From Chitinophagales bacterium (GTDB lineage Bacteria; Bacteroidota; Bacteroidia; Chitinophagales; Chitinophagaceae), in contig JAATFP010000009.1 in assembly GCA_015655125.1 (NCBI GenBank), positions 1-44,900 on the forward strand: a stretch of 44,900 nt of DNA, read 5' to 3'. The notes under the pieces were generated by a model. The model saw only the letters and a list, made by a program, of their open reading frames with translations. It did no database searches and was not told the origin of the DNA. The translations under genes were made by a program, and so were the position numbers. Shown piece after piece: positions 15,952-24,104 of this stretch. Positions within the stretch are counted from its first letter, which is position 1. Every line of letters starts with the position of its first letter.

Positions 15952-17352
15952 ATGAAGGCATTTTTAGATGAGCATTTTTTATTGAACAGCAAAACGGCGC
16001 AGGCACTTTACAATGAGTACGCGAAAGACATGCCCGTGATAGATTATCATTGTCATTTGCCGCCGGCAAGTATTGCTGCGGATACCAAGTATGAAAATCT
16101 AACACAGATCTGGTTATACGGTGATCACTATAAATGGCGCGCCATGCGTGCGAATGGCGTTGATGAAAGTTATATAACCGGCGATAAAAGTGACAGGGAG
16201 AAATTCTTAAAATGGGCGGAAACGGTTCCATCAACCTTGCGCAATCCTCTGTATCATTGGACGCACCTCGAACTACAACGTTATTTTGATGTACACGATA
16301 TACTGAATGCTTCTTCAGCCGAAAAGATCTATGATATTTGTTCTGAAAAATTAAACTCGCCGGAGTATTCCGTACGCAATCTTTTAAAAAAGATGAATGT
16401 GTATACGGTTTGCACAACGGACGATCCGTTGGACAACCTTGAACATCATATCAAATTAAGATCGGATGGATTTGAAATCCCCATCCTGCCTGCTTTCCGG
16501 CCGGATGCGGCAATGAATGTGGACAATGCGGTAAACTTTAATAAATATGTAAATGACCTCGAAAAGATATCCGATACTGCTATCGTCTCCTTCGATGATT
16601 TTTTATCGGCGCTTAAAAAGCGTCATGATTTCTTTGCGGAAAATGGCTGTAAAGTTTCCGATCATGGTCTCGAAGAGATTTATGCAGACGACTACAACGA
16701 TATCGCAATTAAAAGCATCTTTGAAAAGATCCGCAGCGGAAATGAGTTGTATATTGCCGAGGGCAGGCAGTTCAAATCCGCCATGCTCGTGATCTTTGCA
16801 GAATGGGACACAGAAAAGAATTGGGTGCAGCAATATCATATCGGCGCTATCCGAAACAACAACAGCAGGATGGCTGCGAAACTTGGCGCCGATACCGGAT
16901 GGGATTCTATCGGAGATTTTTCTCATGCGAGGGCTTTGTCAAAATTTTTAAACACGCTCGATAAGGATAATAAATTAACCAAAACGATCCTGTATAATCT
17001 TAACCCGGCCGATAATGAAATGATGGCGACGATGATCGGTAATTTTAATGACGGATCTGCGGAAGGTAAGATCCAATGGGGTTCGGCCTGGTGGTTCCTT
17101 GATCAGAAAGATGGTATGACGAAGCAGATCAATACACTTTCAAACATGGGGTTGCTGAGCAAATTTGTGGGTATGCTTACAGATTCCAGGAGCTTTCTTT
17201 CCTTCCCGAGGCATGAGTATTTCAGGAGGATCCTGTGCAATCTTTTTGGTGAGGAAATTGAAAATGGCGAGTTGCCGAACGATATGGAATGGACCGGTAA
17301 AGTGATCCGCGACATTTGCTTTAATAATGCAAAAAAATATTTTGGCTGGTAA
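15952..17352 (+). CDS. uxaC: Glucuronate/galacturonate isomerase
   Basis: Product of 466 residues, the normal UxaC length (~470). The N-terminus MKAFLDEHFLLNSKTAQALY and the metal-binding segment VIDYHCHLPPASIA are diagnostic, as are the LTQIWLYGDHYKWRAMRANG region and VYTVCTTDDPLDNLEHH. Cytosolic amidohydrolase-fold enzyme converting D-glucuronate to D-fructuronate or D-galacturonate to D-tagaturonate. It is followed 12 bases later by the kduD-like gene, so they share a transcript. The next enzymes of the classical isomerase route (tagaturonate reductase UxaB, altronate dehydratase UxaA) are not in this window. Confidence 0.96.
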   Translation: MKAFLDEHFLLNSKTAQALYNEYAKDMPVIDYHCHLPPASIAADTKYENLTQIWLYGDHYKWRAMRANGVDESYITGDKSDREKFLKWAETVPSTLRNPLYHWTHLELQRYFDVHDILNASSAEKIYDICSEKLNSPEYSVRNLLKKMNVYTVCTTDDPLDNLEHHIKLRSDGFEIPILPAFRPDAAMNVDNAVNFNKYVNDLEKISDTAIVSFDDFLSALKKRHDFFAENGCKVSDHGLEEIYADDYNDIAIKSIFEKIRSGNELYIAEGRQFKSAMLVIFAEWDTEKNWVQQYHIGAIRNNNSRMAAKLGADTGWDSIGDFSHARALSKFLNTLDKDNKLTKTILYNLNPADNEMMATMIGNFNDGSAEGKIQWGSAWWFLDQKDGMTKQINTLSNMGLLSKFVGMLTDSRSFLSFPRHEYFRRILCNLFGEEIENGELPNDMEWTGKVIRDICFNNAKKYFGW

Positions 17353-17364
17353 TAAAAAACTCTG

Positions 17365-18132
17365 ATGGGTACAACACAATTTGATCTCAGCGGTAAAGTG
17401 GCGCTGGTAACGGGTTGCAGCAAAGGAATCGGTAAGTCGATGGCAATCGGGCTGGCAGAAGCAGGTGCAGATATCATCGGCGTTTCGCATTCGCTTGCGG
17501 CTTCCGGAAGCGAGGTGGAAGTTGCTGTGACGACGCTCGGCAAAAAATTCACTGCCTACCAGGCAGATTTTACGAGCCGGGAATCTTTGTATGATTTTAT
17601 CAAAAAAGCCTTTGATGAAAATCCACAGATAGATATTTTAGTGAATAATGCCGGAACGATTTTACGCGCCCCGGCTGCCGACCATAGCGATGAATATTGG
17701 GACAAAGTGTTGAATATAAATCTTGATGCGCAATTCATCCTCGCCCGGGAAACCGGCCGGCGCATGTTGCAGCGGGGAAGCGGAAAGATCATTTTCACCT
17801 GCTCCTTATTAAGTTTCCAGGGCGGCGTTAATGTTCCCGGATATGCGGCAAGCAAAGGGGCCATTGCCAGCCTGGTAAAAGCTCTGGCGAATGAATGGGC
17901 ATCGAAAGGAATAAATGTAAACGGTATAGCGCCCGGGTATATTTCCACCGACAATACCGAAGCATTGCGCAACGATCCCGAAAGAAGTAAATCTATTCTC
18001 GACCGGATCCCCGCAGGGCGCTGGGGAAATGCTGATGACTTCAAGGGGCCGGTTGTATTCCTTGCATCTGAAGCGGCCGCATATGTTCATGGAACGATAT
18101 TAACGGTGGATGGTGGCTGGATGGGAAGGTAG
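17365..18132 (+). CDS. kduD: KduD-like short-chain dehydrogenase (2-deoxy-D-gluconate / ketodeoxygluconate oxidoreductase)
   Basis: Product of 255 residues. NAD-binding motif TGCSKGIGK near residues 17-25, NNAG in VNNAGTILRAPAADH, catalytic Ser in TCSLLSFQGG, and the YAASKGA Tyr-Lys pair. The opening FDLSGKVALVTG and GIAPGYISTDNTEALRNDPE are typical of KduD. That enzyme reduces 2,5-diketo-3-deoxygluconate to 2-keto-3-deoxygluconate in the unsaturated-uronate pathway. The location between uxaC and kdgK fits. The isomerase KduI that would supply its substrate is not seen here. The intergenic DNA after its stop contains a degenerate stop-side heptamer arm. Confidence 0.85.
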   Translation: MGTTQFDLSGKVALVTGCSKGIGKSMAIGLAEAGADIIGVSHSLAASGSEVEVAVTTLGKKFTAYQADFTSRESLYDFIKKAFDENPQIDILVNNAGTILRAPAADHSDEYWDKVLNINLDAQFILARETGRRMLQRGSGKIIFTCSLLSFQGGVNVPGYAASKGAIASLVKALANEWASKGINVNGIAPGYISTDNTEALRNDPERSKSILDRIPAGRWGNADDFKGPVVFLASEAAAYVHGTILTVDGGWMGR

Positions 18133-18221
18133 CTGATTAATTAATAATTACGAATCAGGAATGTAATGATTTGTAGATAATGAGTTATAAGTGTTGAAGC
18201 CGATTAAATTACTCTTTAAAG

Positions 18222-19280
18222 ATGTCACTATTGACCATTGACCATTCACCTGACTTTTCCGTTGTTTGCTTTGGAGAAATATTGCTTCGCTTATCGCCAC
18301 GGCTGAATGGACGTTTTATTGAAGATGCGAATATGGCAGCATATGTCGGTGGCGCAGAATTGAATGTAGCAACAGCTTTGGCAAACTGGAAGCTCCCGGT
18401 CAAATATGTTTCCGCTGTGCCGGACAATTATCTTGCGCGGGAAATTCTTACATGTCTTGAACAAAAAAATATCGATGTTTCTTCATTCATTTTTTTTGGC
18501 AACAGAATAGGCAGTTATTATTTACCGCAAGGTGCGGATCTTAAACACAATGCTGTGATCTATGATCGGGCTCATTCTTCTTTTGCAGAACTACAACCCG
18601 GCTATGTGAATTGGGACGAAGTATTGAGTGGTGCATCGTGGTTCCATTTCAGTGCCATCAGTCCGGCATTGAACGAATCGGCTGCGGCTATTTGTCTTGA
18701 AGGGGTAAAAGTTGCAAAGGCAAAAGGAATCACCGTTTCGGTAGATCTGAATCACCGTGCAAAGCTTTGGCAATACGGTAAGCAACCGGTGGATGTGATG
18801 CCGGAGCTCGTGCAATATTGCGATGTGGTGATGGGCAATGTGTGGGCGGCACAGACTTTATTGGGTATTGCGCCAGAAGAAGATTTTCATGAAGGCGATG
18901 GCAGCAAATTATCTTATTTACAACATGCAGATTTTTCTGCCCGGCAGTTAATGGAAAAATTACCTGCGTGTCATACCGTTGCCAACACATTCAGATTTGA
19001 TGAAGGCGAAGGCATTTTGTACTACGCTGCATTAAATACCAGGGAGGGTCAATTTTCATCGGGTATTTATCGTACGCAAAGCATAATTGACAAAGTGGGC
19101 AGCGGTGATTGCTTCATGGCCGGGTTGATCTACGGATTAGCGTTGAAAAACAAACCACAAAGTGTAATAGACTTTGCTGCGGCGGCAGCTTTTGGCAAGC
19201 TGCAACAAATGGGAGATGCAACAACCAGCACGATTGCGGACATTCAAAAAATAATTTCCAACAATGAACAAGAACGATAA
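18222..19280 (+). CDS. kdgK: PfkB-family 2-keto-3-deoxygluconate kinase
   Basis: Product of 352 residues of the ribokinase fold. Features seen: FGEILLRLSP, AAYVGGAELNVATALANW (sugar-binding GG motif), VDLNHRAKLW, and the anion-hole/catalytic motif DKVGSGDCFMAG. The VDLNHR wording and the neighbours favour KDG kinase, which makes KDPG in the cytosol. The only ATG in the frame (18222) lies at the edge of a heptamer repeat, so residues 2-10 (SLLTIDHSP) are translated repeat. The true homologous part begins at FSVVCFGE. A TTG at 18231 is an alternative start, also within the repeat. Overlaps eda by 17 bases, implying translational coupling. Confidence 0.88.
   Translation: MSLLTIDHSPDFSVVCFGEILLRLSPRLNGRFIEDANMAAYVGGAELNVATALANWKLPVKYVSAVPDNYLAREILTCLEQKNIDVSSFIFFGNRIGSYYLPQGADLKHNAVIYDRAHSSFAELQPGYVNWDEVLSGASWFHFSAISPALNESAAAICLEGVKVAKAKGITVSVDLNHRAKLWQYGKQPVDVMPELVQYCDVVMGNVWAAQTLLGIAPEEDFHEGDGSKLSYLQHADFSARQLMEKLPACHTVANTFRFDEGEGILYYAALNTREGQFSSGIYRTQSIIDKVGSGDCFMAGLIYGLALKNKPQSVIDFAAAAAFGKLQQMGDATTSTIADIQKIISNNEQER
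18224..18250 (+). repeat. Heptamer repeat arm inside the kdgK 5' end
   Basis: GTCACTA, two TTGACCA units and TTCACC follow in 7-base register. The preceding CTTTAAAGAT is also found before the repeat at 39727. There the next bases are TTCACC; here the T is replaced by G, which creates the ATG used by kdgK. Confidence 0.85.
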
Positions 19281-19926
19281 TATTCTGCAATTACTCACGT
19301 TGCAGGGGCTGATGCCTTTGTATTTCACTGAAGACAAAACGACGAGTATCGGACTCATGGGAGCATTATATCAATCCGGCGTGCGTTTGCTGGAATATAC
19401 AAACCGCGGAGCAACTGCATTAGAAAATTTTGCAGCGATGAAAGAGGTCGCGGAACAGAAATATCCCGACATGTACCTCGGTGCCGGTACGATTAAAACC
19501 AAAAACGACGCGGAGGCTTTTATAAATGCGGGAGCGGATTTTTTGATAAGCCCGGCGCTGGAAAAAAAAGTTTTTAAAATTGCCCGTAAATCAAATGTAC
19601 TATGGATACCAGGTTGTATGACACCAACTGAAATTCTGAAAGCGGAAAGATGGGGTTTACGGTTCGTGAAATTATTTCCCGGCAATCTACTCGGCTCGTC
19701 CTACGTATACGCGATCCGGGAACTTTTTCCGGCAATGAAATTCATGCCAACGGGTGGTGTGGATGCCACGAAACAGAATATTAAAGAATGGCTCGATGCC
19801 GGAGTGAGCGCAGTTGGCATGGGAAGCAAACTCATTACCAATGATATCATTGCAGGCAAAAAGTACGATGAACTGATTGCTCATGCAACAGATGTACTTG
19901 CTATTATTAACGATTGTAAAAAATAA
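19264..19926 (+). CDS. eda: KDPG/KHG aldolase
   Basis: Product of 220 residues, normal for Eda. Catalytic Glu E44 in LLEYTNRG, phosphate/carboxylate-binding GAGTIKTK, Schiff-base lysine K136 in FVKLFPGN and the PTGGV loop are all present. Cytosolic enzyme cleaving 2-keto-3-deoxy-6-phosphogluconate to pyruvate and glyceraldehyde 3-phosphate, the last step of the cluster's pathway. The start lies within the 3' end of kdgK, and the MFS transporter follows 11 bases after the stop. The family-typical EVTxR-type Glu motif is EYTNR here. Confidence 0.94.
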   Translation: MNKNDNILQLLTLQGLMPLYFTEDKTTSIGLMGALYQSGVRLLEYTNRGATALENFAAMKEVAEQKYPDMYLGAGTIKTKNDAEAFINAGADFLISPALEKKVFKIARKSNVLWIPGCMTPTEILKAERWGLRFVKLFPGNLLGSSYVYAIRELFPAMKFMPTGGVDATKQNIKEWLDAGVSAVGMGSKLITNDIIAGKKYDELIAHATDVLAIINDCKK

Positions 19927-19937
19927 CCCGCTGCCAT

Positions 19938-21245
19938 ATGATGAATACCAATGCTAAAATCGGGAAGTACCGCTGGACGATCTGCGGACTCATATTTTTT
20001 GCCACCACCATTAACTATATCGATCGTAATGTGATCAGTTTTTTAAAATCAACCTTCACCACCGAACTTGGGTGGACCGATGCAGATTACGCGAATGTTG
20101 AAATTACCTTTAAAATATTTTATGCATTCGGGATGATTGTTGCAGGAAGAATAATCGACAAACTCGGAACCAGGATCGGTTATGGATTGTACACATTTTT
20201 ATGGAGCCTGGCTGGTGTATGTACGGCCTTTGCTAATTCTGTACTCGGATTTCAGATAGTTCGCGCTGCATTGGGAGTTACGGAAGCAGGCAACTTTCCT
20301 GCGGCAATCAAAACAGTGGCCGAATGGTTCCCAAAAAAAGAACGGGCATTGGCCACCGGTATTTTTAATTCCGGGGCAAATATCGGTGCAATCGTTACGC
20401 CCATGTGTGTGCCGTGGATCGTAATAAACTGGGGATGGCACTGGGCCTTTATTCTTACAGGATTGCTTGGTTTTGTCTGGCTCATATTTTGGCTCATTTT
20501 ATACGATATTCCGAGGAAGACAAAAAAGGTGCAACTGGCCGAAATTGAATACATAGAGAGCGACAAAGATGAACCATTGCTGCTAACCGATAGCGGGCAA
20601 AAAGTTTCATGGGCGAAGTTGTTGAAATACAAACAAACATGGGCCTACGTGATTGGTAAATTTCTCACCGATCCTATCTGGTGGTTTTATCTATTCTGGC
20701 TCCCGGATTTCTTCGAAAGCGTATATAAAATAAAGCTTGAGGGAGCGGCTTTACCGGTAATAATCGTGTATCTTATCTCCACCATTGGAAGCATAGGAGG
20801 TGGATGGTTACCGCTTAACCTTATCAGGAAAGGGATGCCGGTATTTAGGGCCCGTAAAACGTCGATGCTCATGTATGCATTTTGTGTGCTGCCCATATTT
20901 TTTGCATTGGTGCTTGGTAAAATTAATATGTGGTATGCTGTTATCATCATCGGTATCGCAGCTGCCGCACACCAGGCATGGAGCGCCAATATTTTTACTA
21001 CCGTAAGTGATATGTTTCCTAAAAAAACAACGGCGTCTGTTACCGGTCTCGGTGGAATGGCCGGAGGCCTCGGTGGTATTGCCCTTACGCTGTTTGTACA
21101 AAAGCAAATGTTTGTTTATTACAGGAGTATAAACCAGATTGATACAGCATATTATATTATGTTTGCTATCTGCGGAAGTGCCTATCTGCTTGGATGGGTG
21201 GTCATGCACCTGCTGGTACCGAAAATGAAAAGGGTGGAAATTTAA
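19938..21245 (+). CDS. MFS hexuronate transporter (ExuT-like, anion:cation symporter family)
   Basis: Product of 435 residues with about 12 hydrophobic segments. The first transmembrane helix carries the ACS-family motif FFATTINYIDRNVIS. Other family features are AGRIIDKLGTRIGYG (the MFS loop 2-3 motif), GVTEAGNFPAAIKTVAEWFP, SGANIGAIVTP, PRK-type central loop, and AWSANIFTTVSDMFPKKTTA in the second half. This pattern is that of ExuT/GudP-like transporters importing galacturonate, glucuronate or related acids across the inner membrane with protons. It is the last gene of the uronate operon; a tandem second Met is at codon 2. A REP-like element follows 55 bases after the stop. Confidence 0.92.
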   Translation: MMNTNAKIGKYRWTICGLIFFATTINYIDRNVISFLKSTFTTELGWTDADYANVEITFKIFYAFGMIVAGRIIDKLGTRIGYGLYTFLWSLAGVCTAFANSVLGFQIVRAALGVTEAGNFPAAIKTVAEWFPKKERALATGIFNSGANIGAIVTPMCVPWIVINWGWHWAFILTGLLGFVWLIFWLILYDIPRKTKKVQLAEIEYIESDKDEPLLLTDSGQKVSWAKLLKYKQTWAYVIGKFLTDPIWWFYLFWLPDFFESVYKIKLEGAALPVIIVYLISTIGSIGGGWLPLNLIRKGMPVFRARKTSMLMYAFCVLPIFFALVLGKINMWYAVIIIGIAAAAHQAWSANIFTTVSDMFPKKTTASVTGLGGMAGGLGGIALTLFVQKQMFVYYRSINQIDTAYYIMFAICGSAYLLGWVVMHLLVPKMKRVEI

Positions 21246-21300
21246 TTAGCTGGATAATTATTTCGGAATTTAACGTATTGTGCTCCTAGATTGTAAATCC

Positions 21301-21420
21301 TACTCTGTAAACCGTCTTCGACAAGCTCCGACTGACAGCTTCCCGTCACAGACGGAATGCCGCCTGTTCTGTTGAGCCTATGGATACACTTCTCTTGTTC
21401 TGCTGAGCTTGCCGAAACAT
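21301..21420 (+). repeat. REP-like palindromic element, copy 2
   Basis: The reverse complement of copy 1 (11101-11195) aligns along this stretch: ACCGTCTTCGACAAGCTC, ACTGACAGCTTCCC and TCACAGACGGAATG have near-identical counterparts. An insertion of about 30 bases occurs in the second half before GCTTGCCGAAACAT. Relative to the gene that precedes it, the orientation is the same as for copy 1. Confidence 0.8.
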
Positions 21421-21459
21421 ATTCTCAAAGATTTCATCACCCAACATTTCCCATTGACG

Positions 21460-21467
21460 TATTTTTG
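21460..21467 (+). promoter_or_regulatory. Candidate -7 element of the ABC exporter gene
   Basis: TATTTTTG matches TAnnTTTG and lies only 5 bases before the ATG at 21473, implying a nearly leaderless transcript. A degenerate heptamer arm (TTTCATCACCC to CCATTGACG, 21433-21459) lies directly upstream. Confidence 0.4.
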
Positions 21468-21472
21468 CAGGG

Positions 21473-23344
21473 ATGAAGCAACTTTCTACGCTCAATAAAT
21501 ATTTCTGGAAATACCGCTGGCACTTTTTACTTGGGATCCTGTTTGTTATACTTACCAACTACTTCCGCATTCTTGCGCCGCAGATCACAGGTTATGTTGT
21601 TAATACGGTGGTGAATACGATCAACGGTAAAACAGCCGTCCATGCTGTTCCGGGCAATTACGATCCTTTGGTTAAGATCGTGATCCGAAATTTCGATGCA
21701 ATGACTTTTGGCAATAAGATTCTGTTTGTAGGCATCATCCTTTTAATACTTGCTGTGATAAGTGGATTTTTTATGTTCCTGATGCGGCAAACCATTATCG
21801 TAATGAGCCGGCACATTGAATTTGACCAGAAGAATGAAGTGTTTTCCCATTATCAGAAACTTGATACGGCCTTCTATAAAACGCACAGCACAGGCGACCT
21901 GATGAACCGCATTTCAGAAGATGTGAGCCGGGTGCGTATGTATACCGGGCCGGCACTGATGTATTTCATCAACCTTGCGGCTACTATCGGTTTCAGCGTG
22001 TTCTTCATGTGGCGGTCGGATGCAAAGCTCACCATTGTGGCGCTGTGTCCATTACCGATACTGGCCTTCACAATTTATTTTGTAAATACGATCATCAACC
22101 GGAAAAGCGAACGCATCCAGTCATTACTCAGTGATCTTACCACTAATGCGCAGGAATCTTATTCCGGCATCCGTGTGATAAAATCATTTGTGCAGGAAAA
22201 AAACATGTTTAGTTTTTTTAAAAAGAACAGTGAGTTGTATCGCAGCAATGCTTTGAGTCTTGCCAAAACGGAAGCAATTTATTTTCCCAGTATGGCGTTG
22301 CTTATCGGTTTGAGTACGCTCATCACCATCATGGTGGGAACGCTGGATGTAGTGAACCACCCGGGTAATCCTGCATACTCTGTAGGAACGATTGCGGAAT
22401 TCGTTCTATATATCCAGATGTTGACGTTTCCGGTAAGCGCCATCGGCTGGACGGCAAGTATGACGCAGCGTGCCGTTGCCTCGCAAAGAAGGATCAACGA
22501 ATTTCTTCACCAGGAACCCGAAATAAAAAATGAGCATGGTGCTATCGATAAGCCGCTGGAAGGAAATATCCGCTTTGAAAAAGTGAATTTCACTTATCCG
22601 CATACAGGTATCTATGCCATAAAAGATTTTTCGCTCAATATAAAAAAAGGAGAGAAGGTCGCCGTTGTTGGGCGGACAGGTTCGGGAAAGTCAACCATAG
22701 CTCAGTTATTGCTGCGGATGTATGATATCAAAACCGGTAAGCTCGAATACGATGGTATGAGTATCCGCGGTTTTAAAACAGAAAGTCTGCGATCGCAGGT
22801 AAGCTACGTTCCGCAGGATGTATTTCTTTTCAGCGACAGCATAAAGAACAATATAAAATTTGGTAATGCAGCTGCAACGGATGCTGATGTATTTGAAGCG
22901 GCGAAGCAAGCCAATATATTTAATGAGATCGACGGCTTTGACGAAAAGTTTGAAACGATGGTAGGCGAGCGTGGCGTAACCCTAAGTGGCGGCCAGAAGC
23001 AGCGTATTTCCATTGCGCGGGCGCTTATTAAAAAACCGGAGATTGTGATCTTTGACGATTGCCTGAGCGCCGTGGATGCACGCACGGAAAAAGCGATACT
23101 TGGAAACCTCTATGATTATCTGCAGAACAGGACCGCAGTGATCATCACGCACCGGATATTTGCATTGTTTAATTTTGATAAGATCATCGTAATGGATGAC
23201 GGCCGCATCGCGGAAGAAGGAACGCACAATGAGTTGTTGGCCAAACGCGGCATTTATACGGAAATGTACCAGAAACAGCAGGCGGAGGGAACAGACGACG
23301 GACAACCGATGACCGACGACCGTTTGTATACGGAAGACAATTAA
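21473..23344 (+). CDS. ABC exporter half-transporter (MdlA/MsbA-like, permease-ATPase fusion)
   Basis: Product of 623 residues. Residues 1-330 hold a six-helix ABC-exporter membrane domain; 360-600 an ATPase domain with Walker A GRTGSGKST, Q-loop SYVPQDVFLFS, signature LSGGQKQR and Walker B IVIFDDCLSAVD. The residue after the Walker B Asp is Asp (D528-D529) where consensus half-transporters have the catalytic Glu, as in MdlA-type or degenerate-site subunits of heterodimeric exporters. No partner subunit is adjacent. Inner-membrane export of lipid or drug is likely, but the substrate is unknown. The C-terminal tail after TEMYQKQQAEG is acidic and low complexity. Confidence 0.92.
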   Translation: MKQLSTLNKYFWKYRWHFLLGILFVILTNYFRILAPQITGYVVNTVVNTINGKTAVHAVPGNYDPLVKIVIRNFDAMTFGNKILFVGIILLILAVISGFFMFLMRQTIIVMSRHIEFDQKNEVFSHYQKLDTAFYKTHSTGDLMNRISEDVSRVRMYTGPALMYFINLAATIGFSVFFMWRSDAKLTIVALCPLPILAFTIYFVNTIINRKSERIQSLLSDLTTNAQESYSGIRVIKSFVQEKNMFSFFKKNSELYRSNALSLAKTEAIYFPSMALLIGLSTLITIMVGTLDVVNHPGNPAYSVGTIAEFVLYIQMLTFPVSAIGWTASMTQRAVASQRRINEFLHQEPEIKNEHGAIDKPLEGNIRFEKVNFTYPHTGIYAIKDFSLNIKKGEKVAVVGRTGSGKSTIAQLLLRMYDIKTGKLEYDGMSIRGFKTESLRSQVSYVPQDVFLFSDSIKNNIKFGNAAATDADVFEAAKQANIFNEIDGFDEKFETMVGERGVTLSGGQKQRISIARALIKKPEIVIFDDCLSAVDARTEKAILGNLYDYLQNRTAVIITHRIFALFNFDKIIVMDDGRIAEEGTHNELLAKRGIYTEMYQKQQAEGTDDGQPMTDDRLYTEDN

Positions 23345-23499
23345 TTTCGTTTATCTCATATTAACTATAGAAAACAGTGGGTTTTCTGCATTTTCAGATT
23401 GCTTCGGTGGTCGTTCCCAATAAATTTTGTGGTTTCAAAAACAATTTTATCTTTGTCACACTTAACAGAACAATTTTTTAAATAAAAACAACAAACAAA

Positions 23500-23967
23500 G
23501 TGGCGTACGAAAACAACGACAAAAAAATGGAAAGCGTTTACAGCAAACGCATCAAAGCAGGCAAACGCAGAACTTACTTTTTTGATGTAAGAGAAACCCG
23601 TGGCAGCGATTTTTATTTAACGATCACAGAAAGCCGCAAGCGCTTTGATTCTGAAGGGTACGACAGGCACAAGATCTTTTTGTACAAAGAAGACTTCAAC
23701 AAATTTGTAAAGGGCCTGAACGAAGCCGTTGATTTTGTGAAGACCGACCTGATGCCTGACTTCGATTTCGATGCATTCAACCATGATACACCTTATGAAG
23801 GAGAAGAAGGCGGTTACAGCAATAACACAGAGTCAGCTGTAGATAATGGCACCTATGTTCCTCCGGTTGCGGCTGCAGAAGTTGCGGCGCCGGTATCCCA
23901 ACCCGCAGTGGAAGAAAATACAACACCGCAGGATAACGGAAGTGCGGAAGAAGTAGACAAATGGTAA
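23500..23967 (+). CDS. DUF3276 / PUR-family nucleic-acid-binding protein
   Basis: Product of 155 residues from a GTG at 23500 (MAYENNDKKMESVYS); an ATG at codon 10 (23527) is possible. Residues 10-85 form a PUR-alpha-like repeat: VYSKRIKAGKRRTYFFDVRE, DFYLTITESRKRF and HKIFLYKEDFNKFVKGLNEA, the hallmark of bacterial DUF3276 proteins that bind single-stranded DNA and RNA as dimers. The C-terminal 60 residues are acidic, Ala/Pro-rich and disordered. Cytosolic; exact role in Bacteroidota is not established. A strong terminator follows 19 bases after its stop. Confidence 0.9.
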   Translation: MAYENNDKKMESVYSKRIKAGKRRTYFFDVRETRGSDFYLTITESRKRFDSEGYDRHKIFLYKEDFNKFVKGLNEAVDFVKTDLMPDFDFDAFNHDTPYEGEEGGYSNNTESAVDNGTYVPPVAAAEVAAPVSQPAVEENTTPQDNGSAEEVDKW

Positions 23968-23986
23968 TTTGAACTTTTTACATAAG

Positions 23987-24013
23987 AAAGCCTCTCGAAA
24001 TGAGAGGCTTTTG
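23987..24013. terminator. Bidirectional terminator
   Basis: AAAGCCTCTC and GAGAGGCTTTT form a 9-10 bp stem with a ~5-base loop, T-rich on plus and A-rich on the 5' side. It sits between the convergent DUF3276 gene and pgi and could serve both. Confidence 0.85.
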
Positions 24014-24104
24014 CTTTTGAATGATTGTATCGGTTTAGAAGTTTAGCTTAAAACTTTCTGAGAACTCAGGAATGAGTTGAATAGCAAACTTCTAAAATGA
24101 ACTT

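Noticed and set aside
11101..21420. Composite transposon around the uronate cluster
   Set aside because: The flanking ~90-base elements encode no transposase, no target duplication was seen and a related element occurs at 36750; kept only as one reading in the findings.
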